From Atrichornis clamosus (lineage: Eukaryota > Chordata > Aves > Passeriformes > Menuridae): 64,000 bases of DNA. The DNA is taken from the NCBI GenBank assembly GCA_013400975.1, contig WBMZ01009468.1, positions 1 through 64,000 on the forward strand. The letters run 5' to 3'. The first letter of the stretch is position 1. Each line of letters begins with the position of its first letter. Positions 49,300 to 61,587 of the stretch are shown here, piece after piece. Made by a program: the position numbers and the translations under genes. The notes beneath the pieces are model-generated. The model searched no databases and was not told where the DNA came from. It saw only the letters and a list, made by a program, of their open reading frames with translations.

Positions 49300-50430
49300 T
49301 TTGATTGCCCTCAGCCTTCCTTTGTCATTTCCTCAATGCCAGTTTGAACAATCAATAGCAGGTAGTAATCAGAGGGCCTTACTAGACTGGAGGGTTTTGC
49401 AGTGATGTCCCTGATCCAAGCCCCTGGGAGACAGCAGGCTTCCCTGAGAGTGAGGTCCAGTCTGCATATCAGTCTGCCCTCTGTTGCCCTTAGAGGGGAG
49501 TCTCTGATTACAACAATCCTTCTTTTCCTCTTATCAGAGGAGGTTGTGGTGTGGGGTACATGTGGGTGTTGCTTTAGGTGTTGCTCTCTATCCCAGAAGG
49601 ACTTTTGCCCAACCTCATTAGATGCGTGGCCTTCTAGTTCCAGAGCCTCCTACCTGTTGTAGAAGGTGCCAGTCCTACTTGTTAAGCTTTCAGAAGGAGG
49701 AGGAACCTTCCTCCTGGTGTGTGCAGTGACCTGCTTCCAGCCTTTGCCTTCAGCAGACCCCTCACTAATTCCCCTGCAGAATTCTGAGTCCCTCTGCTTC
49801 TCCACAACAATGGTGTGAGACTCCTGAGAGTCTTGAGGCTGCAGCTCATTCACTCAAATACCATACAGCCCATTCCCTTCCTCCTGCAGCTCCTTCACCT
49901 GGCCCACAGCTCCTCAAGCTCTGCAGAGGAACTCTTTGTGCAGCGCAGCCTCAGGGAGAGGCACCAGGCGTTCCTGGCAAGCTGTGAGCTGGAGGGCTCC
50001 ATCTGCCCTCAGCAGCTCCGGCCCCTGGCACGGCTGGGTCACTGACTGCTCAGCACCATAACAGGAGAGCCTTAAACTGGTGCACTGGTAGGGCTGGGGC
50101 TGACAGGGGCTGCTCGTGCTCTTCTGCAGCACACCCTGAGTCCGTCTGCCTCTGCTGGCTGCTCCCAGATGGGCAGACAGGAGCCCTGCCTGGGCCGTGC
50201 CCTCGCTGCTGCGCGGCGCCCTGTTCCTACACTGCAGGGTGCTCCTGCTCCTCGGAGCTGTTCAAACCTCTCACGCTGCTCCTGGCAATGCCCCTGCTTG
50301 GCTGCCAAGAGCTGCTGCTCAGGAGTCTCCATCCATCCAAGCCCCACCCTGGACTCAGCTCAGTCTGGCCCCTGCTGCTGCCTCAGGACGGACAGTGACT
50401 GACCTGCTCAGTTACCATTGCCTGTGAAAA
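49300..50430 (-). pseudogene. CR1 ORF1-like region, degraded
   Basis: Minus-strand frames across this interval include SLTSRTGTFYNR followed, in the next readable frame, by sequence like 'DKRKRRIVVIRDSPLRATEG' and 'CRLDLTLREACWLPGAWIRD'. That resembles the esterase-like part of avian CR1 ORF1, where a 'vGDSllrgtE.picr.d....evcclPGA.vrdit' block is known. The 49650-49853 and 50072-50347 frames cover the middle and a glutamine-rich N-terminal part. Stops and shifts interrupt it. The exact 5' end of the element is not visible. Confidence 0.65.
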
Positions 50431-50564
50431 TGGTGGAATTAAATTGCTGTATTCCTGCAGCAGGAGCTCAGGGAGGGGGGTGTGGGTGGATAGATGGATG
50501 TATGAATTAGTGACTGGGTTTGTGCAGAGGCTGGAGGTGAAATTTGTCACTTAATATGGTTGAG

Positions 50565-50705
50565 ATTCATGACATCCCAGATTGGTTTGGATTGGAAGGA
50601 ACCTTAAAGCTCATCCTGTTCCACCCCCTGCCACCTTCTACTATCTCAGTTTGCTCCAAGCCCTGTCCAACCTGGCCTTGAACACTTCCAGAGATGGGTC
50701 AGCTA
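50565..50705 (-). mobile_element. CR1 LINE 3' end, short
   Basis: About 140 bp show the complement CR1 order 'attggtttggattggaagg', 'ccttaaagctcatcctg', 'gctccaagccctgtccaacc' and 'ccttgaacacttccagagat'. It is a heavily 5'-truncated copy in minus orientation, lying just beyond the 5' end of the larger CR1. It is a separate insertion, because it is a second 3' terminus. Confidence 0.85.
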
Positions 50706-53700
50706 CATTTAGTTGTTCTTAAGATGCGAATTCTTATAAACCAGTTCCAGTGTTTTCAGCTGCTCCCAGCATTGCCCTTGAGTGGGAATTCCAGAGCAAG
50801 TTACAAGGATTAGGAATTGGTTTTAGCCTGGAGCAGTCCTGAAGCTTTTGGTCAGCTGCCATTAAAGTTAAAAAGATGCTGTGAGATTTGGAAGAAGACT
50901 AACTTATGTGTTCTCCTGATTTTTCTTTTTCATTAGGGAACAGACTGCAAGACTGAAGTTGCAAACTATAGCTCTTGTATGAGGAAATAAGATTTTTGGA
51001 GGGTTTTTTAATACTAGTGAAGCAACTGGAAATATGTTACTAACTTGAAATATTTGGTTTGAAGGCAGTGGAATGTTTTTGATAACAATGATAAAACAGG
51101 CTTTTCTTCATTATAACTGCATAGCAAAAAAAAAAAAAAAAGACTAAACCACTCGTCAAAGTTGAAATCAGGCTGTATAGTCACCTTGGTAAAAACTGTT
51201 CTAATAATCACCAAAAAGTCCTATTTTCTGCTCAGAATGAGTGTGGGTGTGTTTTTTTTTCCTGGCTCAGCTCACTAAAACCTGTTTATGTTCTTTATCA
51301 TATTTTTCACCTTGTGTCTGTGAAAAATTGCATCAAGTGTGTGGACTTGTCATTTAGTCCTAGTCCTGTCAGTAGTTAAAAACATTTCTCTTGCATAAGC
51401 AAATTCAGCAGTAGAGAGTAATTAGGGAAAAAACCCACCTTGTAGAACTTCTTTCATAAGTGAACTTCGCATTAGTTTTTTGAGATTTACTTTTGATTTT
51501 TAAATACTGATTTCAGTTAGTTCCCCAGGATCACTGATTGCATCTATTTCATTTTGTGACACAGTAAATGCACCTGAAGTGTCTATATATATATATTTAA
51601 TTGATTGCACATATGTGCATAATGAATGTTTTAGAGACATAGGGTGGCTGGGTTGTTTTATTTGCATAACCTCATGTTTTTGGAATGGTTTTCTTGTATT
51701 TTCCTGGCTTCCAGTGGGTGTCTGATGGGCAGGCAGGATGGAGTGGGTTTTGTTGGTGACTGTCCCAGCCCAGGCTGAGGTTGGAGCAGTGGCAGTGAGC
51801 TGTGCTGCAGTGGAGCCACGTTTGCGTGAACTATTGGAATTGGTTTCTAAAGCTGATGATCACTTATTAATGTGCTTGATGAAGACTACTATTTTAGAAT
51901 AAATGGACAGTAAAAGTAGGTGTCAGAAAGTTCCTCTCTTGATGATGCAGCTTTATTGGGGCATATTCAAATGATGGAGTGCCCACTAAGAAGAAAGAAG
52001 CAGTCTGCAGACTGGTGGCATCAACTCATTTGAATGTGGTATAAACCTTTTTCATGTGTCTCTGGACACTCTCCCTGGCACCCTTTGTCAAGTTAATTGT
52101 TGTCAGTAGACAGCTGTAGGTATGAAGGGACAATATCCCTGGAATTTATCTCCAGTTTGTCCATATTTCCATTTGTCCATGTGTTTTAGGGTGTGCTGTT
52201 GGACAGGGAGGGGCTGGAGAGGATGTGGAGCATTTCTCATCCCACAGCTCCAGCCCTGTGTGGTGATCCCACTGTTTGCCAGTGCTGTTTACATGGGAAC
52301 CTCCTGCTGCTGTCCTGGTCCCTGTCGTGGTCAGAGCAAGAGCTCTGAATTCATTCCAGAAACACCTCTTGGATGTGGAACAAACTGGTGGTTTTATCCA
52401 AGGTTCAGATTTGTCAACAAATCCTTACACTGCTGACAATTCCAAAACTTGGAGTGGAGGAGGCACTGCAGCTTGTTCAGCAGTTCCCTGCACTGAAGGC
52501 ATCTTGAGTGGTCTGTAAATACCTGAAATTCCTTACTCCTGATGCCACTGTGTTGTTACAAAGTGTGCTCTGTGGGTGTTTGCTCCATTTAACAGTGGGC
52601 AGGAGATGTCCCTTATCCAAAGGACTGATGTATTTTAGCTGGTCTAGAAACTTGCTCTGCATTCAGTGGCAGGGAGTAATACCTGGCAAGAGCTCATTAC
52701 ATGTGAGACCTTGAGGATGCTACCTTGTAGTTTCAGTAAAGGGTGAACAGACATCTCCTAAAAGTTCCCTGTCCCTGTGACCCTGGGGACTTGTCAGAGG
52801 TATCTGATTTTTGCCCCGTTCGGGAGCGTAGTGTCGCGTTAGAGATGCAGTACCTGCCAAAGCTCACTGTAGTTTTTCTTTTTGTAGTTCAGCCTCATCA
52901 GATGTCTAACCTTAGCCTTTTTGGAAATTTCTGTATGCTAATTGCAGGCAAAAGGCATCTGTCATCTAGCCAGAGCTCTCTTATTTCCAAGCTCCACAGC
53001 TGCCGTGGTGCCATTGGACATCCCAGAGCTAAGCCGGCCGGCCGTAGAGAGGAATATAAACTAGAGAAGGCTTTCTCTGCCTGCCTGCCTTGTGGCTGTG
53101 AAATTCCTGAGGGTCTGGACCCTGAAGATACATACTTGATACCCAGAGAGCTCTAGCTGTCATGAGGAGTTACCCATCTTGGCTGCCTGTGCTCGGGTCA
53201 GCCTTGCAGTGGCCTGCTGCTCCCCTGGGTGCTGAGCTGGGTGTTTATCCTACCTGGAAGCAGCAACAGAGCTATTGCCATCTTCAGGACTATCTGGAAA
53301 GCTTGAGGAGGAGTTCTTTAACCTTTAAATTATTCAGGCAGAATTTCAAGCAGATGTTGCTGTTTGTTTGGGGATGTCGTGCTTCAGGGCGAGACACGAT
53401 CAATAAGTATTTCCACGTCTTCACTGGAGTGTGTTGTCTTCTCCCGAGGACAGCTGAGATGATGCTTTAATATCTCCTGCTCTTTAAATGAGAGGTTAGA
53501 CCTGGGGGCTTGCAGAATGGCCCTGCTGTGTGGTTTTCCCAACTTAGTGGTTTGTTCCTGGCTTGTATCCTTTGATAGGTGTGTGCTGAGGATTTTCACA
53601 CATTACTGCCCTCTGGAGCAGGTGGGCTGCTTGGGTAGCTAAAATTTGCCTCCCTCGAAGCAGAGGTTGTTAACAAAGCTTCTGAGAGTGGTTGCAGTGC

Positions 53701-55189
53701 AGGAGAATGTGTTTTTCCCCCTGTTAACTGCTGTGTTGTGCCTTTAGAGATGGAGACTCCCTTGTAGTCTTGTGTCCCTGTCCCCTTTCCCATGTTCTCC
53801 CTCCTAACAGGCTGTGTCATTATTAGCTTTACTAAGAGCTCTATTAATTTTACAGGTTTTTTCTCTAAAAGAATGAAAACTTAGAGTGGTTGAAGTAATC
53901 CATTTGAGGGCAGGAATTGATAGTCCCAGCTAACAGCCCATGGCTTTTGAGGCAGAGGTTCTGGGTACGTGATGGATTATTTAGGAGTTAGTGGGAAAGA
54001 GAGCAAATGCATCCTAATAGTAATAGTTGCTGTGGGGTTGAACTGAATTCCACATTAACACGCTTCTCAATATTTTTAGCTCTTTGCAAACATATAAGTA
54101 AAACTGCCTTTTGCAGTAAGCTTTTCTGAGTATTTTGTACACTTCATAAAGGATATTTCAAGTATTTTAGTGGCTATACAGTTAAGAAGTCTCTTGGAAG
54201 GACCTTTCTACTTGAAATGCATTTCCTGTATCTGGTGCTGTCTTTAATCTCATGCGGTCTCACAAAACCCGTTCTACCCATTAAATATGCAGTAAAGCTG
54301 TTCTGTTTGGTAGAAGATTGTATGTTTAAACAGCAGAAGTCCTCACTGCTCCTGTATTTTAAGATTAAAAATTCAGCCGCAACACTACCTTCAGATTTAG
54401 AGCCATTAGAATGGATTTTTCAGATTTATTCTCCTGATTACAATACAGAAAATTAATTGCTTTTGACTGTAAAGAATTATGACTCATTCATTATTTAAGA
54501 ACCTTCTTGATGGATGAACCTTTTCCACTTACTCCAAGACTTCTCATGAAATATGGCTGGTTTTTAACTGGTATAAAGCATGATGCACCTATATCAAACA
54601 GTGGCTGCACTGCCCACCCTTTGGGGTAGGGAGTGATGGAAAGGAAAACCAGCACCCCCTCTGTGTTTAGTTTGCTTGGATATTCAATGTACAAGTAGTA
54701 GAGTCTGCTGGGAGAAAATGGGTACGTTACCTGAATGGCATTTAAAATAAACACTTAAGGTTAATAAAGGAAGGATTTATTACTTCATTTAAATATTCTG
54801 GTAGTAGAGAACACCCTTTAGTTTTGCCTGTGTGTGCATACTGGCAGTGTTTGTGTTACATACTGGGGAGAAGAGCTTGGATTTAACTCAAGGTATGTTC
54901 CCCTCTGGTCATGGCTCAGCTTCTTGCTCCTGGTTCTTATGCTGATGGCTCAGAAGCTCTCAAATTATTTTTGTATAGGTTTAACTCTTGTCCATTTAGC
55001 AGACTTAGAAGAAAAAGTCAAGTTACAGACTTATTGATAAAACCAGCTGAAGAGCTAAAATCAGGATTTGGTTACCTGTCAGCCCAGAAGGGTTTGCTGA
55101 GTGCTCTCAGCAGCCAAATCTGGAGCTGTGCATCACAGAAATAAACACAGAATTTTGTTAATGAGACACTTATCATTCTTCTGTTTTGT
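50706..55189 (+). other. CTNNA1: CTNNA1 intron 7, central part, no gene seen
   Basis: AT-rich intron sequence with a run of 16 A at 51126-51141 and a TA run near 51583-51596. A GC-richer pocket at about 52950-53160 contains promoter-like words, listed separately. Reading frames up to 137 residues (52743-53156) do not match any family I know. Confidence 0.75.
53011..53078 (+). promoter_or_regulatory. Promoter-like cluster (inverted CCAAT, GC box-like, TATAAA), speculative
   Basis: Within about 50 bases there is an inverted CCAAT (ccattgg, 53011-53017), a repeated ccggccggcc (about 53034-53043) and gaatataaac with TATAAA at 53055-53060. A near-perfect inverted repeat agagaaggctttctct follows at 53063-53078. 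The spacing is what a TATA promoter would show, but such words occur by chance in a 33-kb intron and I see no exon downstream that I recognise. Confidence 0.2.
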
Positions 55190-55398
55190 AGAATCACAGA
55201 ATGGTCTGGGTGGGAAGGGACCTTTGAAGGGCACCTTGTCCAGCCCCCCTGCAATGAGTAGGGACAGCTTCAGGTTGCCCAAAGCCCCATCCAACTTGGC
55301 CTTGAATGTTTCCAGGGAAGGGGTATCCACCACCTCTCTGGGCAACCTGTGCCAAGGCCTTATCACCCTCACTGTAAAAAAATTTGTTCCAAAATAAG
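55190..55398 (-). mobile_element. CR1 LINE 3' end, truncated
   Basis: The plus strand begins with the classical complement terminus 'gaatcacagaatggtctggg' and continues through 'gggacctttgaagggcacc', 'ccatccaacttggccttgaa', 'ctgggcaacctgtgccaagg' and 'ccctcactgtaaaaaa'. It is about 210 bp long. It diverges more from the 43440 copy than the 3020 copy does (it has 'gtccagcccccctgcaatgag'), so it belongs to a different CR1 subfamily. Confidence 0.9.
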
Positions 55399-58300
55399 AC
55401 TCAGACCATGTGAATCCTGATGTCAAATATGACAAATAGAGCTCTCACTCAGTAAAATTTTCTAATATCTTCATGGTAATGAAGTTGTTGATTAGGTAAC
55501 AATGATTTTGTAAAGCTTTTCCTTAAGAACAGATTGCAGAAAATATTGACTTCAGGGTTTTGTGGTGGGTCAACACTCTCACTGAATCCTGTCCCCTTAG
55601 CCTGAACATTCACTGGAGGAGGCAGTCAGGGTTTCCCAGTGCTGCAGTTTTCACTTCATTTGTGCAGTCCTTTCCAGTCAGATTCTTGAGTCTCAATTTT
55701 TTTGCAGTTGTCTTAACAGAGCCTACATTTAAGAGTAAGTTGCTAGTGATGTTGACATTTCCTTGTTACTAATTGGATTTAAAGGTTTTGCATAATGTAT
55801 TCAGAATGCTGGTTTTTCTCTTAAATGTCTTACCTTGGCTTGTGAGAACAACTGGGTTTGCAGCTGAGAGATGCTTTTTCTTGTAAAATTAGTCTCTGAG
55901 AGTTTAAGAAAATAGATATATCATGTGCTGCTTTGAAATATCAGAAGGATTTGAGAGGCAGTTTGCCAACTGACATTTAAAACCCTTGAGAACTTGTTCC
56001 AGCCAAACCTTTTGATAAAAAAGTAAATGCAGCTAAGGCTTAGTTACTAAAATGATTTTAGCTGGCAGTTTGGTGCATGTAATCATCTTGGAACATCCTG
56101 AAACTCATTCTTTTGTTTGGCTCTGTATCACAGCTTTTGAGTTGTGTCCGTGTGCTTGTCACTTCTCAAAATCAGAAATCCTTCCCATGATGTTGAGGCA
56201 CAGTGGCTCTGGGTGCTGTGTTCCCTGTGGTAGCCCACGGAAAGAACATCTCCTGCACAAGGAGTGGGTTTGTGACACTTCCTAGATGGATGTGGCTCAG
56301 AGCTGAAGGGATGCCTTGCTTTGTGACATCTCCAAACCTCACGGGCTGTTTGTCCTTGCTAACCTGTTGTCAGGGGGTCCTGTTGGAAGTGCCACGCTCC
56401 TGGCTGGCACAGTGACCAACAGGTGGTCATGGTGGCCTGCCTGGAGAGTCAGGGAACACCCAGGGACAGGGACAGGGCTCTGCAGCTGGGCCGGGCCGTG
56501 CCAGGGCTCCTGTGCTGTTCCTGATCCAGCTGCTCAAGGGCCAAGGCTTGGCTTTGGTTTGGTTTTCACTCTCATCCCGCTTATTCAGACAGGTTTTCTA
56601 GCCAAGAGGCCTCTTGTTTGGGAAGAGCCCATGCAGCCCAGCTCACTGCAGTACAACAGAAGGGGCTGGGTTTGGTGTGACTCTGACAAATGGACTGACC
56701 CAAACCTGACTTGCCTGCTTGGGACAGTGGGTTTAGACTGGTTTTTACATATTGTGGGAGTGAGCTTTTGACACCTCTGCTTGGCAAGGGAGGAAGAAAG
56801 AGGCAAATTCGGTTTTACAGTATACACAATTTTAATAACAAAATGCTTCTGTACACTGCACTTGTTTTACTCCATTACTCACACCCCCTCCCACCAGAAG
56901 CTGGCTCTCGAAACATAATTTAAACACAATGCATCTAGGACTCTCTGTAATCTCAGGTTGCTAAGCTGGTAGAATAGTTCACTTACTAGTGTTTTCATTA
57001 GTAAAAAGGAAAATGGGGTGGGTTTTGTTTGGCTTTTTACAAAGGACTGGTTGGAGGATGGCAGGCGTAGCTTCTCGGTGCTTACACAGCAGTATTCAAC
57101 CTGCTTACACAGTGGTGCACAACGGTGTTCCACCCCATCTAAGGCTTGATTGTACCCCTCAGAGCTTCTGTTACCCTTCCCTAGATGCCTCCTAAGAGAT
57201 TTGTACACGAGATATGAAATGCTGAATTTCCAGCTGACTCCGAAATTATCTCTAAGCATCCTGCTAACGTGGTGCCTTAAAAAGCAAAACCCAGCACCAA
57301 TTTTAGCATCTGGGACATTTTGCAGTGGAGGAAGGTGTGGGAAGGGAGGAGCTGCTGCCTTTGGTTTTTGTAGTTTCCCTGCTTGTTCCTTTTTTGGAGG
57401 GAGGAGAAATACTGTATCCCCCTCTGAACTTGTTCAATTTTTATGGAAAACTTCATAAGAAAGATGAAATTCAGCTTCTGGGTAAGTTTCATAGGTCTGA
57501 ACAGATGGATTTTGATAGCTACACAGATCACAAAATTAAATCAACTTTATTTCCATTAAAGTAGTACAGAAATTATCTTAGACACATTAAAAATAAGTGT
57601 GTAGTGCAGATTTCTGGTTTAAAGCCACGGGATGTCTCTGATTTCACATGTTAGCAATAGGCCCCTGTCTTCTAAGAGGGGTAATGGGACAGAAGCTCAG
57701 ATGCTCAGATTTGCATGTGGCTGATCACTGAAAAATCAGATCGTTTCTGCTTGGGGGAGAAGCAAACAAAACCAAACACTGATGGAGCAGCATTCATTAT
57801 GTTTCTGTCTGATAGGGAGTGGGAGCTCAGTGCAGAGGAACACTTCAGCTGGAGACTGAACACTAACCCATTTTACCCTTCATCGAGTAATTTCTACTTG
57901 TGTGCATTTAAACACTGATCTAATGCAGAGCGACTAACGGGGAGCATTAATTCAGCCCTGCTCCACGGGGATGACTCAAAAACTGAACTCGTGCTGCTGG
58001 GTTTTCATTTCACTGATGCAAGGGTGGGGAGCAGGGGAAGCTGGCTGGAGATCAGCAGGGTTGGAGGAGATCTTTGGATGGGACAAGGGCCTCAAGAGCA
58101 GTACAAGAAATTCTGTTTCTAAAAGGCCGCGACCACCTGAGGCTGTGCCTGGAGGTGTTGAAAAACCTGTAATGCAATGTAGTATCTGTACAAACTGAGG
58201 CTGTGCAACAAAGATGGTGTTTGGGGAGGGCACGTTAACAAGCTCTTGTCATCAGCCAGTGCTCCTACTGAAATACAATTAATTTAAACCAAATTGTCGT

Positions 58301-61028
58301 GGTTCTTGTTCCACTAACAAAATAAATCAGAGACTGCTGAGTAGCACAATTATTACAATCCCCTCCTTGTCTGGAAGTGTCGCAAGCAATTGCAAATGGA
58401 AGACAGTACCTTTAAAATAAAAAATATTAACAGCCTGTGGCCATGTCCTTGTGCAGAGCGATGGCTCTGCCTGGCGTTTGCTGTCACTCCGCAGGGAATT
58501 CAAGTTGACTTCACTGCTCATGCTTGACATCCTGCGAGTTTTATGATACCTGTTACCCTAAATGTAATGTTTGCAGAATTGCTTTGCTTATGCCTGGAAC
58601 CTGGCAACAAATGGTTTTGGAAATAGCAGACGTAAAGCATAGCATTTGGGAGATTGGCTGGGGGTTAGTGTGGAGTACAGAGAGGAAATGGGAACGGGGC
58701 TGTGCTGGGCTGTGCCTCCTGCTTTGCTGTCTGCAAGCCAGGCACTGCAGGACCACTGGAAACTGGGAATGCTGGGGCTGGGGAGGAGTTGGGTGCCTGG
58801 GTGGGTTTGCTTGGAGAAGCACTGGAACAGCACTTTAATGCTTGGAAAATTGCCATGAGTGGCAGGGATCGAGAAGAGGGTTAAATCCAGCACTGCTGGA
58901 ATGTCTGTCTGTTCTTGGGAGTAACTGAAAGCTAATAAAGATGGAGTGGGGCAGAGCTGGGGTGTGGGGAAAGCACCTCCTCTGGAGGAACCTCAGCTCT
59001 TCCTCAAGCAGCCACTTCTAGTTCCCGTGTGGAAGACTGACGTGGTACCCCTTGAACTCCTTACAGCAAGGGTTTCTGCTGGGCCTGCAGGGAAGAGGTG
59101 GGATCCCTTCTTGCCAATGCAGCTGAGGACATCAGAGTTCAGTGTTGACATCTAATGGGGGATGGCAGTGTGGCCGGATTATTTGGCTGCCAGGATAATG
59201 AAGAAGCTCAGTGATAACTTTGTCTGTGCTGGTTCCCTGCAGCTGGAGGTGGAAGTCATCCCTAAGTGTCTCCTTTGTCTCCTTCCCAGGCTCCCAGAGC
59301 CAACCTGAGCCAGCCAGTGCAGGGAGAGGGAGGTGCACAGGCAGGGAGGGTGATGCACACTCAATCCTCACTCGCCTGCCCCGAGGGAGCAGCATCCTGG
59401 GCCTCGGGAGAGCTGTGAGCACTTACCCAAGGGAAGGAGCAAAGCAAGTCTTTCTACCATCAGCTAAATACCCCTGGGGACCAGTATGGGCTTGTGTTTC
59501 TCAGCTCAGCTCTGGCCTTCTGGCTCACGTGGGATTTAATCATGCAGAATGTTTGCTCTTTGTCCACCTACCCCGCAGGATTTTTTTGTAGTCAGTTAAA
59601 AGCAGTCATTAATTTCCCAGAATAGGTGTAAATGGACTCATTGGAGTATTAACAGTAACAAGGGTTCAAAGGTATCTCTGTGGAAAACCATTAGGCTTCA
59701 CTGGATCTCTTCCATTAAAGTACAGTCAGGGGAAGTAAACAAAATATTGGTTTTATAATATGGGCACTGTATGTAAAAGTAAAATGATGCAAATTAATAT
59801 CTTCAAAACCAGCAATTGAAAAACCTTTATGTAAAATCTTAACAGAAGTTACTTATCTTGCTATAATTGCCTTGGACGAATTCATCTCACAAGAAAACAT
59901 CAAACTGTTGTATAATTGCACCCTAAATACCTCACTAAGTGGTAATACAGAGAGAAAAGCAGAGTGAAATAGCAAACAGATTTTTATGCGGTGGTTTTTC
60001 TGTTTAAAAAGTTTGCAGGATAGTTTAGTACATCACAATTAGCATACTGTAATTATGGATTTGGTCAAGGTATGGCAACACTGTGAGGAATTTTGTTTCT
60101 TCATCGGGGTGTGCTGGTAATTGTTTAACACTGCAGCATTGGTCACAACACATTTTTTAGTTATACATATATGTATATATATATAAAATAATTCTCCATC
60201 CCTCTGAATCTTTTAGCTTTGGTTAGAATGTTTACAATATTTGAGCAGTTGACTTAAAAATAATGTAATCCTTTGCAGACCCCCCACCCCCCACCCCCGT
60301 GGCATCTCAGTACCACCATCACTGCATAGATCTGCAAATATTTACATATAATTTCATAATAGAGTATAAATAGCAATATGGTACTTCTGGCTAAAGAAAC
60401 CAAATTACCCCTTTGAATGAGGGGTGGGTGTGTGTGTATATATATTTATATATGATTTTTTTAAAAGTCATACTAGTTTAGATTCTGTCCCATATCAAGT
60501 AAGAAACAAAATATTTTTCAGTGAACTATTCTATAAACTAATTATATTATCCTAACTTATCAGAAGGGGTCTTTTTTTATCTTGAATTTTGGAAGAGGAG
60601 GACAAGTGAGAGCTTATATTACAGGGGCTAATTCTGTCTCCAGAGAAACCAGTGGAGTTAGTGCATGAAAATAGCTTCCCAGTGAGAGGAAGCCTCAGCT
60701 GGGGGGGCAGCAGGGGGACAAAGAGAGGCTTCTTCCTTCCTTCCTTCCTTCCTTTCTTCCTTCCTTCCTTTCCTCTTCTCCTTAACCTTGCTGTTGATAT
60801 TTACTTTTAATTAAGAGAACCTTGCATTAAGGGTATTTACACATGAAAAGGTGTTGAAATGCTGTTTGTTCGTTGTCATTAGGTAATTAGCCTGAATTCA
60901 TGAAAAGCATCAGCAAGTGAAACCAGGGAGCCGAGTACTGAACGTGCTTAATATTTAGGATCGATCCCATGTGCTGAGCCTCCCTGAAGAAGCTACACTG
61001 CCAATTTGGGGACACGGGGAGGATTGTC
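55399..61028 (+). other. CTNNA1 intron 7 distal part / LRRTM2 downstream region, no coding gene seen
   Basis: This holds no recognisable coding exon. From about 59580 to 60600 it becomes AT-rich with TATA-type dinucleotide runs (about 60162-60186 and 60438-60453). It also has a C/A-rich run near 60280-60298 and a (TTCC)n tract at about 60729-60783. If LRRTM2 has a long 3' UTR, part of this stretch could belong to it, read on the minus strand. The boundary cannot be fixed from sequence alone. Confidence 0.6.
60729..60783. repeat. (TTCC)n microsatellite, imperfect
   Basis: An uninterrupted pyrimidine tract of cttcc/ttcc units, broken once or twice by ttct. The minus strand is a polypurine (GGAA) tract. 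It lies in the 3' flank of LRRTM2. Confidence 0.9.
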
Positions 61029-61455
61029 CTGTTTGTGTGTAAGTGTGTGTGCCCATCCTGCCTGGGGCTGTGTGTGTGTGTGCCCCAATCCTGCCTGGGG
61101 CTGTGTGAGTGTGTGCCCCAATCCTACCTGGGGCTGTGTGTGTGGGTGTGCCCCTCCGCCCTGGGGGTGTGTGTGTGTGTGCCCCTCCTGCCTGGGGCTG
61201 TGTGAGTGTGTGCCCCAATCCTACCTGGGGCTGTGTGTGTGGGTGTGCCCCTCCGCCCTGGGGGTGTGTGTGTGTGTGCCCCTCCTGCCTGGGGCTGTGT
61301 GAGTGTGTGCCCCAATCCTACCTGGGGCTGTGTGTGTGGGTGTGCCCATCCTGCCTGGAGAGATGTCTGTGTGTGTGCCTACTCTCCCTGGGGGTCTGGG
61401 TGTGTATGTGCCCGCCCTGCCTGGGGGTGTGTGCCCATGTGTGCGTGCCCCTGGG
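61029..61455. repeat. GC-rich minisatellite with 97-bp higher-order period
   Basis: The basic unit is about 32 bp: a gtgtgtg run, then tgcccc, a variable bridge (atcctacc, tcctgcc or tccgccc), then tggggctgtgtg. Three successive unit variants form a larger repeat. Blocks starting at 61109 and 61206 are near-identical over 97 bp, and a third partial copy begins at 61303. Outer units at both ends are more divergent. All three plus-strand frames and several minus frames stay open through it and give Cys/Val/Pro- or His/Thr-rich chance peptides, which should not be annotated as genes. It lies between LRRTM2 and its possible distal poly(A) region. Confidence 0.92.
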
Positions 61456-61581
61456 AACTGCTCCTTTCGGTGCCTGCTGTCCCTTCCAGCAAGCCAGGCT
61501 ATGAATATGCACATACCAAAATTGTATTTCAAATAAACTCACCCCAATGCACTGAAATTCCCACCTGGACCTTTCTTGCTC

Positions 61582-61587
61582 TTTATT
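61582..61587 (-). terminator. LRRTM2: Candidate LRRTM2 poly(A) signal (AATAAA)
   Basis: TTTATT on the plus strand gives AATAAA on the LRRTM2 strand, about 550 bases after the stop codon. It is followed on the minus strand by a G/T-rich stretch (ggtccaggtggg, then ttggggtgag) that could act as a downstream element. Another AATAAA lies at 61967-61972. Which is used, or whether a much more distal site is used, is not decidable here. Confidence 0.3.

Larger units (their letters stand above)
46165..50430 (-). mobile_element. Near full-length CR1 LINE, inactivated
   Basis: On the minus strand the parts of a CR1 follow in order from high to low coordinates. First come ORF1-like sequence (about 49300-50430), then the endonuclease region of ORF2 (about 48115-48672), then the linker and reverse-transcriptase region (about 46751-48018), then the 3' UTR (about 46165-46750). 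The total of about 4.3 kb is close to the family's full length. The low-coordinate end shows the usual complement 'actatcctgagttggaag'. The frame is broken by several stops and shifts, so no intact protein remains. It sits in CTNNA1 intron 7, antisense to CTNNA1 and in the same direction as LRRTM2. An N at 46566 lies in its 3' UTR. Confidence 0.88.

Noticed and set aside
52743..53156. Reading frame of 137 codons in intron 7
   Set aside because: The composition and sequence resemble no known protein, there are no supporting splice sites, and it lies inside a long intron where such frames arise by chance.
56316..56771. Reading frame of 151 codons
   Set aside because: No homology recognised, no exon-like boundaries, and it competes with overlapping minus-strand frames.
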